Positions 45,563 to 54,709 of a stretch of 64,000 nucleotides of DNA are shown in pieces. The stretch lies in assembly GCA_937998305.1 (NCBI GenBank), contig CALLDL010000018.1:42618-106617 (forward strand), in the 5' to 3' direction. A program made the position numbers and the translations under genes. Each line of letters opens with the position of its first letter. Position 1 is the first letter of the stretch. The notes beneath the pieces were generated by a model. It was not told the DNA's origin and searched no databases. It saw nothing but the letters and a program-made list of their open reading frames with translations. Source of the DNA: an uncultured Desulfobacterales bacterium (GTDB taxonomy: Bacteria; Desulfobacterota; Desulfobacteria; Desulfobacterales; UBA11574).

Positions 45563-45578
45563 TGGCACGAACGTTGCT
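45563..45578 (+). promoter_or_regulatory. Sigma-54 (-24/-12) promoter for the GAF-GspE gene
   Basis: TGGCACGAACGTTGCT matches the sigma-54 consensus TGGCACG-N4-TTGCW at every defined position, with GG and GC ten bases apart. Transcription would start near 45590, about 40 bases before the ATG at 45629. The gene therefore needs RpoN and an ATP-dependent activator. Confidence 0.85.
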
Positions 45579-45628
45579 GACATAATGAGAGTAGAATTTA
45601 AAGATGATCAACATTCGGGCGAAAGCAA

Positions 45629-47944
45629 ATGAAAATGTTAAATAAAGCAAGTATAGTTAATGACGAGAAGTCAAACAGCCGGAAACTTAAATCCGAGATA
45701 GATTACCGGAAAAATCTCCAGGATATTTGCAACAAAATCCATGCTGCTGTGAAGCTTGACGAGATCCTGGTGGATTTGAAGGATGAAATTACCCGGCTTT
45801 TTGAAGCCGAAAGATTGACCGTTTATGTAATTGACGGGAAAAAGCGAGAACTGGTATCGCGGTTTAAATCCGGAAATGAAATTGAAGAAATTCGAATCTC
45901 CATGTCAAATAGCAGTATATCCGGGTGCTCGGCCTTTAAGAAAAAACTCATCAATATTAAAAATGTATATGATGAATCAGAGTTGGCCGCCATCGATCCT
46001 GAGCTTAAATTTGATAAACGCTGGGACGAGAAGATGGGTTTTCGGACACAACAGGTTTTAGCAGTCCCGATTATTTTCAAAAAGTATCTTCTTGGCGTCA
46101 TTCAATTGATTAATCGAAAAGGCGGTGGTTCGTTTACCCCGATTGATGAGCAATCTGCAACTGAGATGGGCAATATTCTCGGGATTGCACTGTATAATCA
46201 GAAACGGATGGCAAAGGCAAGGCCGAACAAGTTCGATTATTTGGTTCATAACCATATATTAACCCAAAGAGAATTGGATAAGGCCATTGCCGACGCCAGA
46301 GCAGGAAAAGCTACTGTGGAAACGGTTTTAATGTCTGATTTTAAGATTTCCAAAAAGGAAATCGGAAAATCTTTTAGTCAATTCTATAAGGTACCATTTG
46401 CAGAATATGATCCGGATATACCGATACCGATTAGGCTTCTAAGCAATCTCAAAGTACCTTTCATGCGCAACAATGTCTGGGTTCCGCTGAAGATAGAAGA
46501 CGGGAAGATCGTTATTGCAATAGACAACCCCGGCGATCTTCAAAAGATTGGTGAAATCAAGACGCTTTTTTCAAACAAACCCATTTCGTTCAACGTGGCG
46601 CTAAAACAGGATATCCTTGCTTTTATTCAGCGTTTTGCGCGGAAAGAAAGAAAACTGGCTTCCAGATCACAGATCTTATCTGACCTTAAAACCAGGGAAG
46701 TAGAGATAGAAGATGAAGAATCCGTTTTGTATGAAGAAGACAGTACTATTGTACAGCTTGTGAACAAAATTATTATCGATGCCTACAAATATAAAGCTTC
46801 CGATATTCATATAGAACCCTATCCAGGAAAGACGAATACACGGATTCGGATACGGGTTGACGGCGCTTGCAGGTTGTTTGAGAGCATTCCTTATACTCTT
46901 CGAGATAAAATCGTGTCTCGAATTAAGATCATGGCGGATCTTGATATTGTTGAACGACGCAAGCCCCAGGATGGTAAAATCAAATTTAAAAAATATGGTG
47001 GTCCCGATATCGAACTCAGAGTGGCCACGATACCAACCCAAGGGAGAGTGGAGGATGTTGTTCTGCGAATACTCGATGCCGGTGAGCCGCTCCCTTTGGG
47101 CAAGATAGGTTTTTCAAAAAGCAATTACAATAATTTTGTCAGTGCCATAACACAACCCCATGGCCTTGTTTTTGTATGCGGCCCAACCGGTTCAGGAAAA
47201 ACAACCACGCTTCATTCGGCCGTAGCGTATATCAATACCACCGACACCAAGATCTGGACCGCTGAGGATCCTGTGGAAATCAGCCAGAAAGGATTGAGGC
47301 AGGTACAGGTTAAGCCTAAGATTGGATTCAACTTTGCTTCTGCAATGCGAGCGTTTTTAAGATCGGATCCCGATGTGATCATGCTGGGTGAGATGCGGGA
47401 CAGAGAAACGACATCCATTGGCATAGAGGCATCTTTAACAGGCCACCTGGTACTTTCCACGCTTCACACAAACAGTGCTCCTGAAAGCATCACCCGGCTT
47501 CTTGACATGGGAATGGATCCATTTAACTTTTCAGATGCGATCCTGTGCATTCTCGCCCAGCGTCTGGTCCGCACCACCTGTATCCATTGCAGGGAACCGT
47601 ATCATCTATCAAAAGAAGCGTATGAAGAACTCGTTCGTGAATATGGTTCTTATAATCAGTTTGAGGAGCACATAAATATTCCTTATACCGATGATCTGAT
47701 TCTCTACAGGCCCAGAGGTTGTGAAAGATGCTACAATACAGGATATGCCGGCCGGATGGCGCTTCACGAACTGTTGTTGGGAACTGATGAAATGAAAAAG
47801 CTGATACAAAACAGTTCACCGGTAAAAGTCATCAGAAATCAGGCAATAAAAGATGGCATGAATACGCTGAAGCAGGACGGCATTGCCAAGATTTTCAGTG
47901 GACATTGCGACCTGTTGCAGATCAGGAAAGTATGTATGAAATAG
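45629..47944 (+). CDS. GAF domain - GspE/PilB-like secretion ATPase
   Basis: 771 aa. An N-terminal GAF domain (about residues 30-195; FEAERLTVYVIDGKKRELVS, VLAVPIIFKKYLLGVIQLIN) precedes a GspE_N/T2SSE region (about 205-330) and the ATPase (about 370-760): SDIHIEPYPG, Walker A CGPTGSGKTTTLHS (about 519), Asp box EDPVEI, Walker B DVIMLGEMRD, the GHLVLSTLHTN His box and a four-cysteine zinc site CIHC...CERC. It is a hexameric motor of type II secretion or type IV pili. The GAF module is unusual and suggests ligand control. No pilin or pil/gsp gene is nearby, so the orphan serves a system elsewhere. Confidence 0.88.
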   Translation: MKMLNKASIVNDEKSNSRKLKSEIDYRKNLQDICNKIHAAVKLDEILVDLKDEITRLFEAERLTVYVIDGKKRELVSRFKSGNEIEEIRISMSNSSISGCSAFKKKLINIKNVYDESELAAIDPELKFDKRWDEKMGFRTQQVLAVPIIFKKYLLGVIQLINRKGGGSFTPIDEQSATEMGNILGIALYNQKRMAKARPNKFDYLVHNHILTQRELDKAIADARAGKATVETVLMSDFKISKKEIGKSFSQFYKVPFAEYDPDIPIPIRLLSNLKVPFMRNNVWVPLKIEDGKIVIAIDNPGDLQKIGEIKTLFSNKPISFNVALKQDILAFIQRFARKERKLASRSQILSDLKTREVEIEDEESVLYEEDSTIVQLVNKIIIDAYKYKASDIHIEPYPGKTNTRIRIRVDGACRLFESIPYTLRDKIVSRIKIMADLDIVERRKPQDGKIKFKKYGGPDIELRVATIPTQGRVEDVVLRILDAGEPLPLGKIGFSKSNYNNFVSAITQPHGLVFVCGPTGSGKTTTLHSAVAYINTTDTKIWTAEDPVEISQKGLRQVQVKPKIGFNFASAMRAFLRSDPDVIMLGEMRDRETTSIGIEASLTGHLVLSTLHTNSAPESITRLLDMGMDPFNFSDAILCILAQRLVRTTCIHCREPYHLSKEAYEELVREYGSYNQFEEHINIPYTDDLILYRPRGCERCYNTGYAGRMALHELLLGTDEMKKLIQNSSPVKVIRNQAIKDGMNTLKQDGIAKIFSGHCDLLQIRKVCMK

Positions 47945-48214
47945 GGGCTTCGCCTAATTGGCCTCCGGCTCGCAGGGCCTACGCCCCGGAGGGAATAATG
48001 GAATAATGGTCCCGGTGAAATAGAAGAAAGTTTCACTGGATAAAAATGATGGGTTTGAAGGATTTTTTGACAATTTAAATAGGTTGTTTCCGCTCTTATT
48101 TCCAATATTCCAGCATTCCATTCTTCCATACAAGCGGCATGAATGAAATGCCGTTAAAAGACTTTTTATTTCGATAAGGTGTAGAAATTAAAAGGCGTTT
48201 GCTCGTCCACCCGG

Positions 48215-49144
48215 TTAATCTTTCGACAACTTGGTGGCAATTTCATAAACATTGCCAAAAGCCTGGCTTGACTGGTCCGGATTGATTAAAGGGACCATAT
48301 CGGAAACCATTGTACGGATGTGTTTGTCATAAGTGACGCAGCCCAAATCCGTGGAAGGTAAGGTCAGGTATTTTTCAGCGACGATCTGAACAATACGACC
48401 CGCGTTTTCTTCTTTTTCATTTTTAACCATGTTGGTAACGACTTCCAGATGGATATCTCCGATTTCTTTTTTTAGAACCTCAATGATATTCTTTTCATCG
48501 GACTCCTCAATAAACTGAAAAAGTTCTTTGACTGTACGGATTTTTAGAACATTTTTGGGGTCCATGGCCATTTTTATCAGAGCCTGGAGAGATGGATTTT
48601 TACTGGAAAGTCTGCTTAATTTTCGGTAGACTGCATTGCGAACAAATATGTATGCATTCTGAATCGATGTTGGTTCCGGAGTAAGGACGACAATTTTTTT
48701 GTGGGCGATAAGAAAGAAATCCAAAACGTTAAAGGAAGTTCCAGCTCCAAGATCAAGCACAACATAATCGGCATCCAGTCTTGACAGGTGGGTCATGAGT
48801 TTGATTTTTTGGCTGAAGTGAGGATTTGCCAGGGAAAGAACATCACTGGCTCCGCTGATGAGGCGAAGGTTTTTCTCACTGGTATCAATGCAAATATCTT
48901 CTAATTCCCCGAATCTTCTTGTAATAAAATCATTTAGCGTCCTATCAGGGCTTTTGATTCCAAGGAGGGTGTGGAGATTGGCGCCGCCCAGATCGACGTC
49001 CATTAGAACCGTCCGATTGCCCATTCTGGCCAGCCAAAATGCCATAATCGTACTGAAGACACTCTTTCCGGCACCACCCTTTCCCCCGCCGATAGCCAAT
49101 ATCTTGGGTGTTGATTTATTTTCCGTGTTTAGTTCCTCTTTCAC
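48215..49144 (-). CDS. MinD/ParA family ATPase (FlhG-like)
   Basis: 309 aa. The deviant Walker A GGGKGGAGKSVFST near residue 20, MDVDLGGANLHTLLG (Walker A' region), and DADYVVLDLGAGTSFNVLDFF place it in the MinD/FlhG group. It starts at GTG with AAGGTG five bases upstream. A C-terminal membrane-targeting helix cannot be confirmed. It is the last gene of a leftward cluster with PilZ and AMIN proteins (188 bases after the PilZ gene). It probably positions a polar or envelope machine. Confidence 0.85.
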   Translation of the reverse strand: MKEELNTENKSTPKILAIGGGKGGAGKSVFSTIMAFWLARMGNRTVLMDVDLGGANLHTLLGIKSPDRTLNDFITRRFGELEDICIDTSEKNLRLISGASDVLSLANPHFSQKIKLMTHLSRLDADYVVLDLGAGTSFNVLDFFLIAHKKIVVLTPEPTSIQNAYIFVRNAVYRKLSRLSSKNPSLQALIKMAMDPKNVLKIRTVKELFQFIEESDEKNIIEVLKKEIGDIHLEVVTNMVKNEKEENAGRIVQIVAEKYLTLPSTDLGCVTYDKHIRTMVSDMVPLINPDQSSQAFGNVYEIATKLSKD

Positions 49145-49332
49145 TTGGCACCTTATTTATTGAACATTAGCAAGACCCTAATCGATCTTTTAGGGTTAGA
49201 GTTTAGCTTGCGCTGCTCCCGTCCGCCTTGCCCCATTTTTATTCCCCGATATTCCATTATTTAGAGCTTTAAAGGTAATAATATCCTTAATTTCGATGGG
49301 GTCGTAAAAATTCCGAAGCATTAAATTTTAAA

Positions 49333-50499
49333 CTACTTTTCCATAAGCGAATTCCATAAGCTCCAGATCAGATTTTGTTCTGCTTCGGATCCAAAGCAGT
49401 AACCTTTCAATATTCCGCGGTCAACATGGTTTATCTCTTTAAATTGAACGCCAACGATGGCTGTTTTTTTACCCTCGACAGGAATTTCCTTGCCCCAGAC
49501 AATAGTGCCCAAGATATTGAGACTGATAGATTCTATGGGTAAACTCATTTGAATCTTAACACTTTTTCCGGTTAAATGGGCTATATCACCGGTTTGATAT
49601 TTCGCCCCCAAGACAACACAGGTCCCACCTATAGAAATATCGTCTGTAAATCCGGATAGATTTAAAGGAGGTTTCCCGTTTTTTTCTTGAAAAACTTTCA
49701 GATTGACCTGCATGGGTAATTGATGCCGGGTTGCCTTTCTGACCGTTCTTGAATAACTTTCGCGGTTAGATTCAAAACAAAATTTACACAGGTTCCGCAT
49801 TAGAAGATTAAGGTTCGGATGTTCTCCGCAAAGTGCAGTTAGTTTTAATTTGGAGATTTTCAACAGTTCAACGCGAGTGATGGTTTCAATTTCTGATTCA
49901 GATAATTTATCCTCCTCAAACGGATAGATCTCGCCAAAAATGTCGCTTTCTATCAGATTTATCGTAGATTTTTTTTGGATCTTTTCATCTGCTTCAACGC
50001 GATGGAAATTGGTCTCTTCCAATGCACCGGATACGACAAAGCACAACTCGTTTACTTCATCACCAAATTTTCTCAGCATGGTATTGGCAGGATAGTTATG
50101 AGGCACAATTTTAGCTATTAAATCGATCATTTCCTCATATGCCAGCTTGGTGAAGAACTCCTGCACCGCTAAATTTTGTGGGTTGGATTCACAAAGGGCT
50201 GAATGCAAGGCCAATCCTTCTTCTTTGGACGGTTTGGTGATTTGCCACTCAAAGATTTTGCATGTAATTGCCTGCAATGGCATGCCTGCTTCTATAAAAA
50301 GTTTGGCTGACGTCTTGTATTCTTCGGCGGCATTTATTGATTTTACTTCTAATAGTCGGTCAGCAAAGACTCTATGGAGTCGCGGGTCATTTGGAAAGGC
50401 TTTGAGAAGGTCTTCGAATTCTTCAATAGAATCGATGGTAATAGAACCGTCGATGATGCGGTTGACCACACTGTCTTGTCTATCAATTCGGTCAATCAT
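49333..50499 (-). CDS. Cyclic-nucleotide-binding plus PilZ domain protein
   Basis: 388 aa. An N-terminal helical, TPR-like region (about residues 20-110), a cNMP-binding beta-roll (about 125-235; FGDEVNELCFVVSGALEE, ESDIFGEIYPFEE), and a PilZ domain (about 255-370) with the c-di-GMP motifs RKATR (RxxxR) and DDISIGG (D/NxSxxG). The cNMP domain lacks an obvious full phosphate-binding cassette, so ligand binding there is uncertain. The protein may integrate two nucleotide signals. AAGGTGG supports the start. It is in an operon with the coiled-coil, AMIN and MinD-like genes. Confidence 0.82.
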   Translation of the reverse strand: MIDRIDRQDSVVNRIIDGSITIDSIEEFEDLLKAFPNDPRLHRVFADRLLEVKSINAAEEYKTSAKLFIEAGMPLQAITCKIFEWQITKPSKEEGLALHSALCESNPQNLAVQEFFTKLAYEEMIDLIAKIVPHNYPANTMLRKFGDEVNELCFVVSGALEETNFHRVEADEKIQKKSTINLIESDIFGEIYPFEEDKLSESEIETITRVELLKISKLKLTALCGEHPNLNLLMRNLCKFCFESNRESYSRTVRKATRHQLPMQVNLKVFQEKNGKPPLNLSGFTDDISIGGTCVVLGAKYQTGDIAHLTGKSVKIQMSLPIESISLNILGTIVWGKEIPVEGKKTAIVGVQFKEINHVDRGILKGYCFGSEAEQNLIWSLWNSLMEK

Positions 50500-50533
50500 T
50501 ATCCACCTTCCTGTTAATACATAACAGAAAACC

Positions 50534-50854
50534 CTATTTTTCAGTTAAAATTTTTTGCCCTTTGAGCAGTTCTATTACTGCGTCGATACGCTGGTTCATA
50601 ATCCTGTTCTTTTGATCCGAAAGGCGTAAAATTCCATATAGTAATTTTAATTTCGTATCGAATTTCAGCAAAATATCAGCATATTGAGCAAGATTTTCAC
50701 TTATTGGCAATATCTGTTTTTGTCCATCTTCTGAAACCAGAGTTTCTGATGCGGCAGACTGCTTTTTTCTGAACGCCTTTATCATTTCTTCAAGATCATC
50801 TTTTTCCGCGTCCGATAGGCCAACGGTTATTTCTTCAAGGATTTTTTCAGACAT
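50534..50854 (-). CDS. Small helical protein, about 106 aa, unknown
   Basis: Not recognised. All-helical and charged (EKILEEITVGLSDAEKDDLE, DILLKFDTKLKLLYGILRLS), with no membrane segment or cysteine. AGGGG five bases before the ATG at 50854 decides the start; the track's start six codons upstream overlaps the AMIN gene. It sits between the AMIN-membrane gene and the CNB-PilZ gene with short gaps (15 and 34 bases), so it is likely part of the same complex or pathway. Confidence 0.6.
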   Translation of the reverse strand: MSEKILEEITVGLSDAEKDDLEEMIKAFRKKQSAASETLVSEDGQKQILPISENLAQYADILLKFDTKLKLLYGILRLSDQKNRIMNQRIDAVIELLKGQKILTEK

Positions 50855-50868
50855 GTTATCCCCTGCAT

Positions 50869-51720
50869 TCAAGATTCATCATAGTCTTTAAACGCGTTTT
50901 TTAATTGAGCGTCTATGGTCTCAATACTTTCATCAGATGTTTTCATAAACTCCATAATTTCAGAAAGATGGCCAAAATCGATCATGTGTTTTTTCTTCAA
51001 TAGCGTGAAAATCATCAATACAATGATAACACCTGTGAGGACATTCAACACGGCCAGTAGATATATCTGTGTCATGGCGTTTCCGTTAGCAGTAGAGGGT
51101 GGTCCAACGTGTTTCTCAGGTGTTTGATTTGGCACTTTGTTGGAAAAGGCATTTTCAGATGGTTGAGTTTCCTTCAATCCGGATTTTTCCACACCCGAGG
51201 GTGTCATGGGTTGGCTGCCGGCCGCTTTTTCCAATTCTTTTTTTTCGGGCGCTGTTGACGTTTCAGTAGAAGATTTTTCACGTAAAGATTCCTTTTGTTC
51301 GGATTTTTCAGGCGTTGAAGACACCTGGTACGCATCAACAACGATGCGGTTGGGGCCGGAAAGAGGAAACGCTTTGAGTATGAAATAGGGGAAAGATAGC
51401 CGGACATCAGCTACCAAATTAGATTTTTGCCGAGAAAATTTAATGGAGCGGACAAGTTGTATAGGGCCTGTCTTGAATAATGTGAGACGCGGAAGGGTTG
51501 TTGAACTGTCAAGAAAAACCACGGAAAAGTTCCCCTTTCCTTTAATCTCAGGGTTCTCGAATAGAACGTTGTTTTGGAATTCGAACACAACCCGGGTAAA
51601 ATTTTCGTGTTTACCGGTTCTCACATCTCTTAAATTGGCAGCCTGGGCCCATCCAAGCTGGGATAATGTGAAAACAACCGCAACGAGCAGCATTATTCTA
51701 AATTTCATTTGTCTTATCAT
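50869..51720 (-). CDS. AMIN-domain protein with C-terminal membrane helix
   Basis: 283 aa. A signal peptide (QLGWAQAANLRD), an AMIN domain (about residues 27-130; VRTGKHENFTRVVFEFQNNV, FPLSGPNRIVVDAY), a low-complexity Ser/Glu/Pro linker (about 135-205), a membrane helix (about 210-232, LLAVLNVLTGVIIVLMIFTLL) and a cytoplasmic tail (KKKHMIDFGHLSEIMEFM). AMIN domains bind peptidoglycan or pilus secretin assemblies. It spans the envelope and could link it to the cytoplasmic coiled-coil and PilZ proteins. First gene of the leftward operon. Confidence 0.8.
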   Translation of the reverse strand: MIRQMKFRIMLLVAVVFTLSQLGWAQAANLRDVRTGKHENFTRVVFEFQNNVLFENPEIKGKGNFSVVFLDSSTTLPRLTLFKTGPIQLVRSIKFSRQKSNLVADVRLSFPYFILKAFPLSGPNRIVVDAYQVSSTPEKSEQKESLREKSSTETSTAPEKKELEKAAGSQPMTPSGVEKSGLKETQPSENAFSNKVPNQTPEKHVGPPSTANGNAMTQIYLLAVLNVLTGVIIVLMIFTLLKKKHMIDFGHLSEIMEFMKTSDESIETIDAQLKNAFKDYDES

Positions 51721-51792
51721 ATTAGGTGCTTAGCTAAATCATATCGACAATTTGTTGTCGATGTTTGTAATATTTTGTATTTATTGATTTAT

Positions 51793-51920
51793 AGTGATCT
51801 AAAGTTTGAAGTGAACTAAAGTGAGCTAAAATTAAGGAAAGCGCCACAGGCGCAACACATTTAATATTTAAACTGATAGAATACCTTCACTTTAGGCACT
51901 TTAGATCACTTTTAACTTTT
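51793..51920. repeat. ACTTTAG-type inverted repeat, copy 4
   Basis: GTGATCTAAAGTTTGAAGTG with aactaaagtgagctaaaa at the left and TTCACTTTAGGCACTTTAGA with tcactttt at the right, around GCGCCACAGGCGC. The inverse flank CCTAACCCGGATAAACCGGA matches the flank of copy 2. Confidence 0.65.
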
Positions 51921-52253
51921 CCGGTTTATCCGGGTTAGGTTTTATCTGAACTTTTATTCCCAACCACGTTGTATAATTCAGATTTAATTTCATATAATTA
52001 TAGATTATAGCGGATGTTCTGTCAAATTAAATAAACCTTCATCGAGGTAAAGAAGATATGTGTGAGGTATTACAAAAAAATTAAACCTAAATTGAGCGTT
52101 TCAAACTGCGCCAGATAAACTAAATATAATTATTTTAAATCCTTAAGCCCACTTAGTGCATTAAAGAACCTCACTAACTCGGTAGAAATGAAAGTAAAAA
52201 AGAATGTCGCAGTTTAAAACCCTTCGGCAAACTCGACAATCGCTCAATTTAGG
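51921..52253. other. Intergenic region with 33-bp direct repeat, copy 2, at its end
   Basis: This is 333 AT-rich bases between the AMIN operon and the M48 gene. Only the repeat CTTCGGCAAACTCGACAATC + GCTCAATTTAGGT (52222-52254, identical to 7852-7884) is recognised. It ends exactly at the M48 stop codon. Confidence 0.5.
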
Positions 52254-54092
52254 TTAAAGAAAGACACTTTCTTTCATGGCAAGCTTAAATTTCAGAAGCT
52301 GTTTTTTGTAATAGTCCCGATTTTTTGTTGTTAGCTCAAAAGCCCGACGCTCTGTGGTAATGGCCTGTTCAAACAGGCCGTTAACATAGTAGCTCTCTGC
52401 GAGCGTGTCGAGAATATGGGGGGATTCTTCAAGTTGAACAGCCCTTTTGGCAAGCGCCAGCGCTTTTTCCGGATTACGAAAGCTTTCGATTTCACACGTT
52501 GCATAGAGCCATGCAAGGTTGTTTAACGCATGGGTGTTATCAAGATCGATCCTGAGCGATTGTTCATAAGCCTTGATTGTTTCAGGATAGTTATTGTAAC
52601 TGTAGTAAAGGTCGCCCAGCGTACTGTAAAGCAATGGATTGTCAGGGGTCTTTTCAAGCTCTCTTTGAATGATCTTTAGAAAAAAATGTTTGTTGAGCTT
52701 CTTGCTGGTTTCACCAAAATTTAGATTGTACCCCACACCACACAACAGGAATATCCCTGCTAAATAAACAGCAATACTTTTCTTTATTTTGTTTTCATGG
52801 CGTGTAATCCATATCTTGTCAGACTCGCATTTTTTTAAATATTCGATGCGTTTTGTGATACTGAAATGATGCCAGTTGGGCCTATCCGGATGTTCTCCGC
52901 TGGTTGCAGCAATTTTTTCAAATGTCGAGATCAGCGGTTTGGCACTATCGAAAAGAGAGTAAACATACGTATCTGCCTGACGCTCGAAATTACGCATAAA
53001 ATAGCCGAAAATAAAGCGAAAGTAGACCAGAAAAACGATGATAATGACCAAGCTGAAAATCGATGTGGTTACTGTAGTTTGATCAAGGCCGGTGCTGTTT
53101 ATGAGGTTGTATATAGTTTCCGAGAAGACAATTGAATAAATCAGCAGGTTAAAGGTGGCGTAGGAGATGATCATGTAGCCGACAAAAAATAACAGATAAA
53201 AAAGAAGATGCTTTTTTTTTATATGCCCAATTTCGTGGGCAATAACCGCATCAATCTCTTCGGGTTCAAGCATGTGAAGAAGACCTTGAGTAACAAGGAT
53301 GTAGCGGAATTTCTTAATCAACCCCATCACGGCGGCGGTGATCATTTTCCCGCCGAAAATGGGCCAGTAAAGAATGTTGGCATATTCCATTCCGGCTTTT
53401 CGGCAGAGTTCTTCAATCCGACTTCTATGGTATCCGATTTCAAGGGGCTTGCATCTCCAGAATTTCTGAATCATCACCGGACCTACCATTGCAATGGCAA
53501 AAAGAAAAACTAAAAAATAGGTTATCTCTCCTTCGGTGGTGGAAAGGAAACGTTTCGGCAGGTCAAATGGCAGCGCGTTGATGATATCTGCTATTCCTGA
53601 AAGCAGAAGCCAGGGTAAAAGTATTGGAATCGAGAATGAAATCTGAGACAGAACGTAAGTTTTTCTTGGCAGATCCGTGGGATAAAGGCGTCGGTAAGGA
53701 TTGTAGGCACATGCCCATACGATTGCCAGGTAACATGTAAAGAGCATGAGAAACAGCAGCGCCTGAAATGTGGGAATGATGTTTAAAAAGGGTGTGTTTA
53801 TCAGAAAGGATGTAAGATTTAAGCCATAAATATCAATTGAAAAGAGTAAGATCGCCAATATGGATTGGCGGGTTAACGTAGATCTGAATTTGTGATCGTG
53901 ATGGATTGAGTGTTGTTTTAGAATCTGTTTTTCAACCCTGTGAAACTGTATCCAGGTGATGGCCGCAAAAATAACAATCAGACATACAAAAAGAAATAGC
54001 GTTTCAGGGGCTGTAAAGTTCGTATTTTCTGAAGGCTGGTACGTGCTGTATATAAGAAGTACGACGATAAAGTATATAAAATTGCTAAACAT
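52254..54092 (-). CDS. M48-family membrane metalloprotease with TPRs
   Basis: 612 aa. Several N-terminal membrane helices, an M48 domain with HEIGH zinc motif (AVIAHEIGHIKKKHLLFYL, about residue 290) and the third ligand in FERQADTYVYSLF, further membrane helices, and a C-terminal TPR region (about 490-590; NPLLYSTLGDLYYSYNNYPE, ALNNLAWLYATCEIES). It resembles STE24/HtpX-type envelope proteases but the TPR addition is unusual. The substrate is unknown. The C-terminal TPRs probably bind partners in the cytoplasm or periplasm. No operon partner. Confidence 0.82.
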   Translation of the reverse strand: MFSNFIYFIVVLLIYSTYQPSENTNFTAPETLFLFVCLIVIFAAITWIQFHRVEKQILKQHSIHHDHKFRSTLTRQSILAILLFSIDIYGLNLTSFLINTPFLNIIPTFQALLFLMLFTCYLAIVWACAYNPYRRLYPTDLPRKTYVLSQISFSIPILLPWLLLSGIADIINALPFDLPKRFLSTTEGEITYFLVFLFAIAMVGPVMIQKFWRCKPLEIGYHRSRIEELCRKAGMEYANILYWPIFGGKMITAAVMGLIKKFRYILVTQGLLHMLEPEEIDAVIAHEIGHIKKKHLLFYLLFFVGYMIISYATFNLLIYSIVFSETIYNLINSTGLDQTTVTTSIFSLVIIIVFLVYFRFIFGYFMRNFERQADTYVYSLFDSAKPLISTFEKIAATSGEHPDRPNWHHFSITKRIEYLKKCESDKIWITRHENKIKKSIAVYLAGIFLLCGVGYNLNFGETSKKLNKHFFLKIIQRELEKTPDNPLLYSTLGDLYYSYNNYPETIKAYEQSLRIDLDNTHALNNLAWLYATCEIESFRNPEKALALAKRAVQLEESPHILDTLAESYYVNGLFEQAITTERRAFELTTKNRDYYKKQLLKFKLAMKESVFL

Positions 54093-54169
54093 ACGTATAT
54101 ATTAATCGATATCATTTCAGTCTTGTTTAACAACAAGTCTGATGTATCATTTTTAAATTTTCAATCCGG

Positions 54170-54709
54170 TTAGTTATTTTTTCCCTTGTAATATCGTTCT
54201 TTTTCACTGTAAATGCAACCGCAGTACTGCTGGCGGTACATCCCCAGGCGTTTTGACGTTTCGACACCCTCCTTCCATCCGAGCCGGAAATCGTTGTAGT
54301 AGAACGTTATCCCCACAGATTTCCCCACAGCTTCACCAATGGATTTGATTTCATCATGTTTCTGGAATTTGCTGTATAAGAGTGTGGTGCTAAAACAGTC
54401 AAATTTTCCGCGTTTTGCCATCAGGGCCGTGGACCGGAGTCGCTCATGATAACAAACAACGCATCGATTCGATTCCCTGAACGCCACATTCCGGATAAAA
54501 CCTTCCAGATCATAACCTTCCTGGTAAATGACGGTAAGATCGATGGAAGTCGCATAAGACTCGAGAGTTTCCTGTCTTTTGATGCACTCTGTGTAAGGAT
54601 GGATGTTGTTTCGGTAGAAAAAACCCAAAATATCAAATCCTTCATCTCGAAGAATTCTTGCCGGGTATATGCTGCATGGTGCGCAACAGATGTGAAGAAG
54701 GATCTTCAT
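54170..54709 (-). CDS. queH: Epoxyqueuosine reductase QueH
   Basis: 179 aa. Reduces epoxyqueuosine to queuosine in tRNA. The DUF208/QueH pattern is clear: HICCAPCSIYPARIL (Cys-Cys-x2-Cys), RCVVCYHERL (CxxC), TTLLYSKFQKHDEI, and QQYCGCIYSEKERY. The cysteines suit an Fe-S cluster plus a second metal. It overlaps yggS by four bases and is last in that pair. QueH replaces the B12-dependent QueG in many anaerobes. Confidence 0.92.
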   Translation of the reverse strand: MKILLHICCAPCSIYPARILRDEGFDILGFFYRNNIHPYTECIKRQETLESYATSIDLTVIYQEGYDLEGFIRNVAFRESNRCVVCYHERLRSTALMAKRGKFDCFSTTLLYSKFQKHDEIKSIGEAVGKSVGITFYYNDFRLGWKEGVETSKRLGMYRQQYCGCIYSEKERYYKGKNN

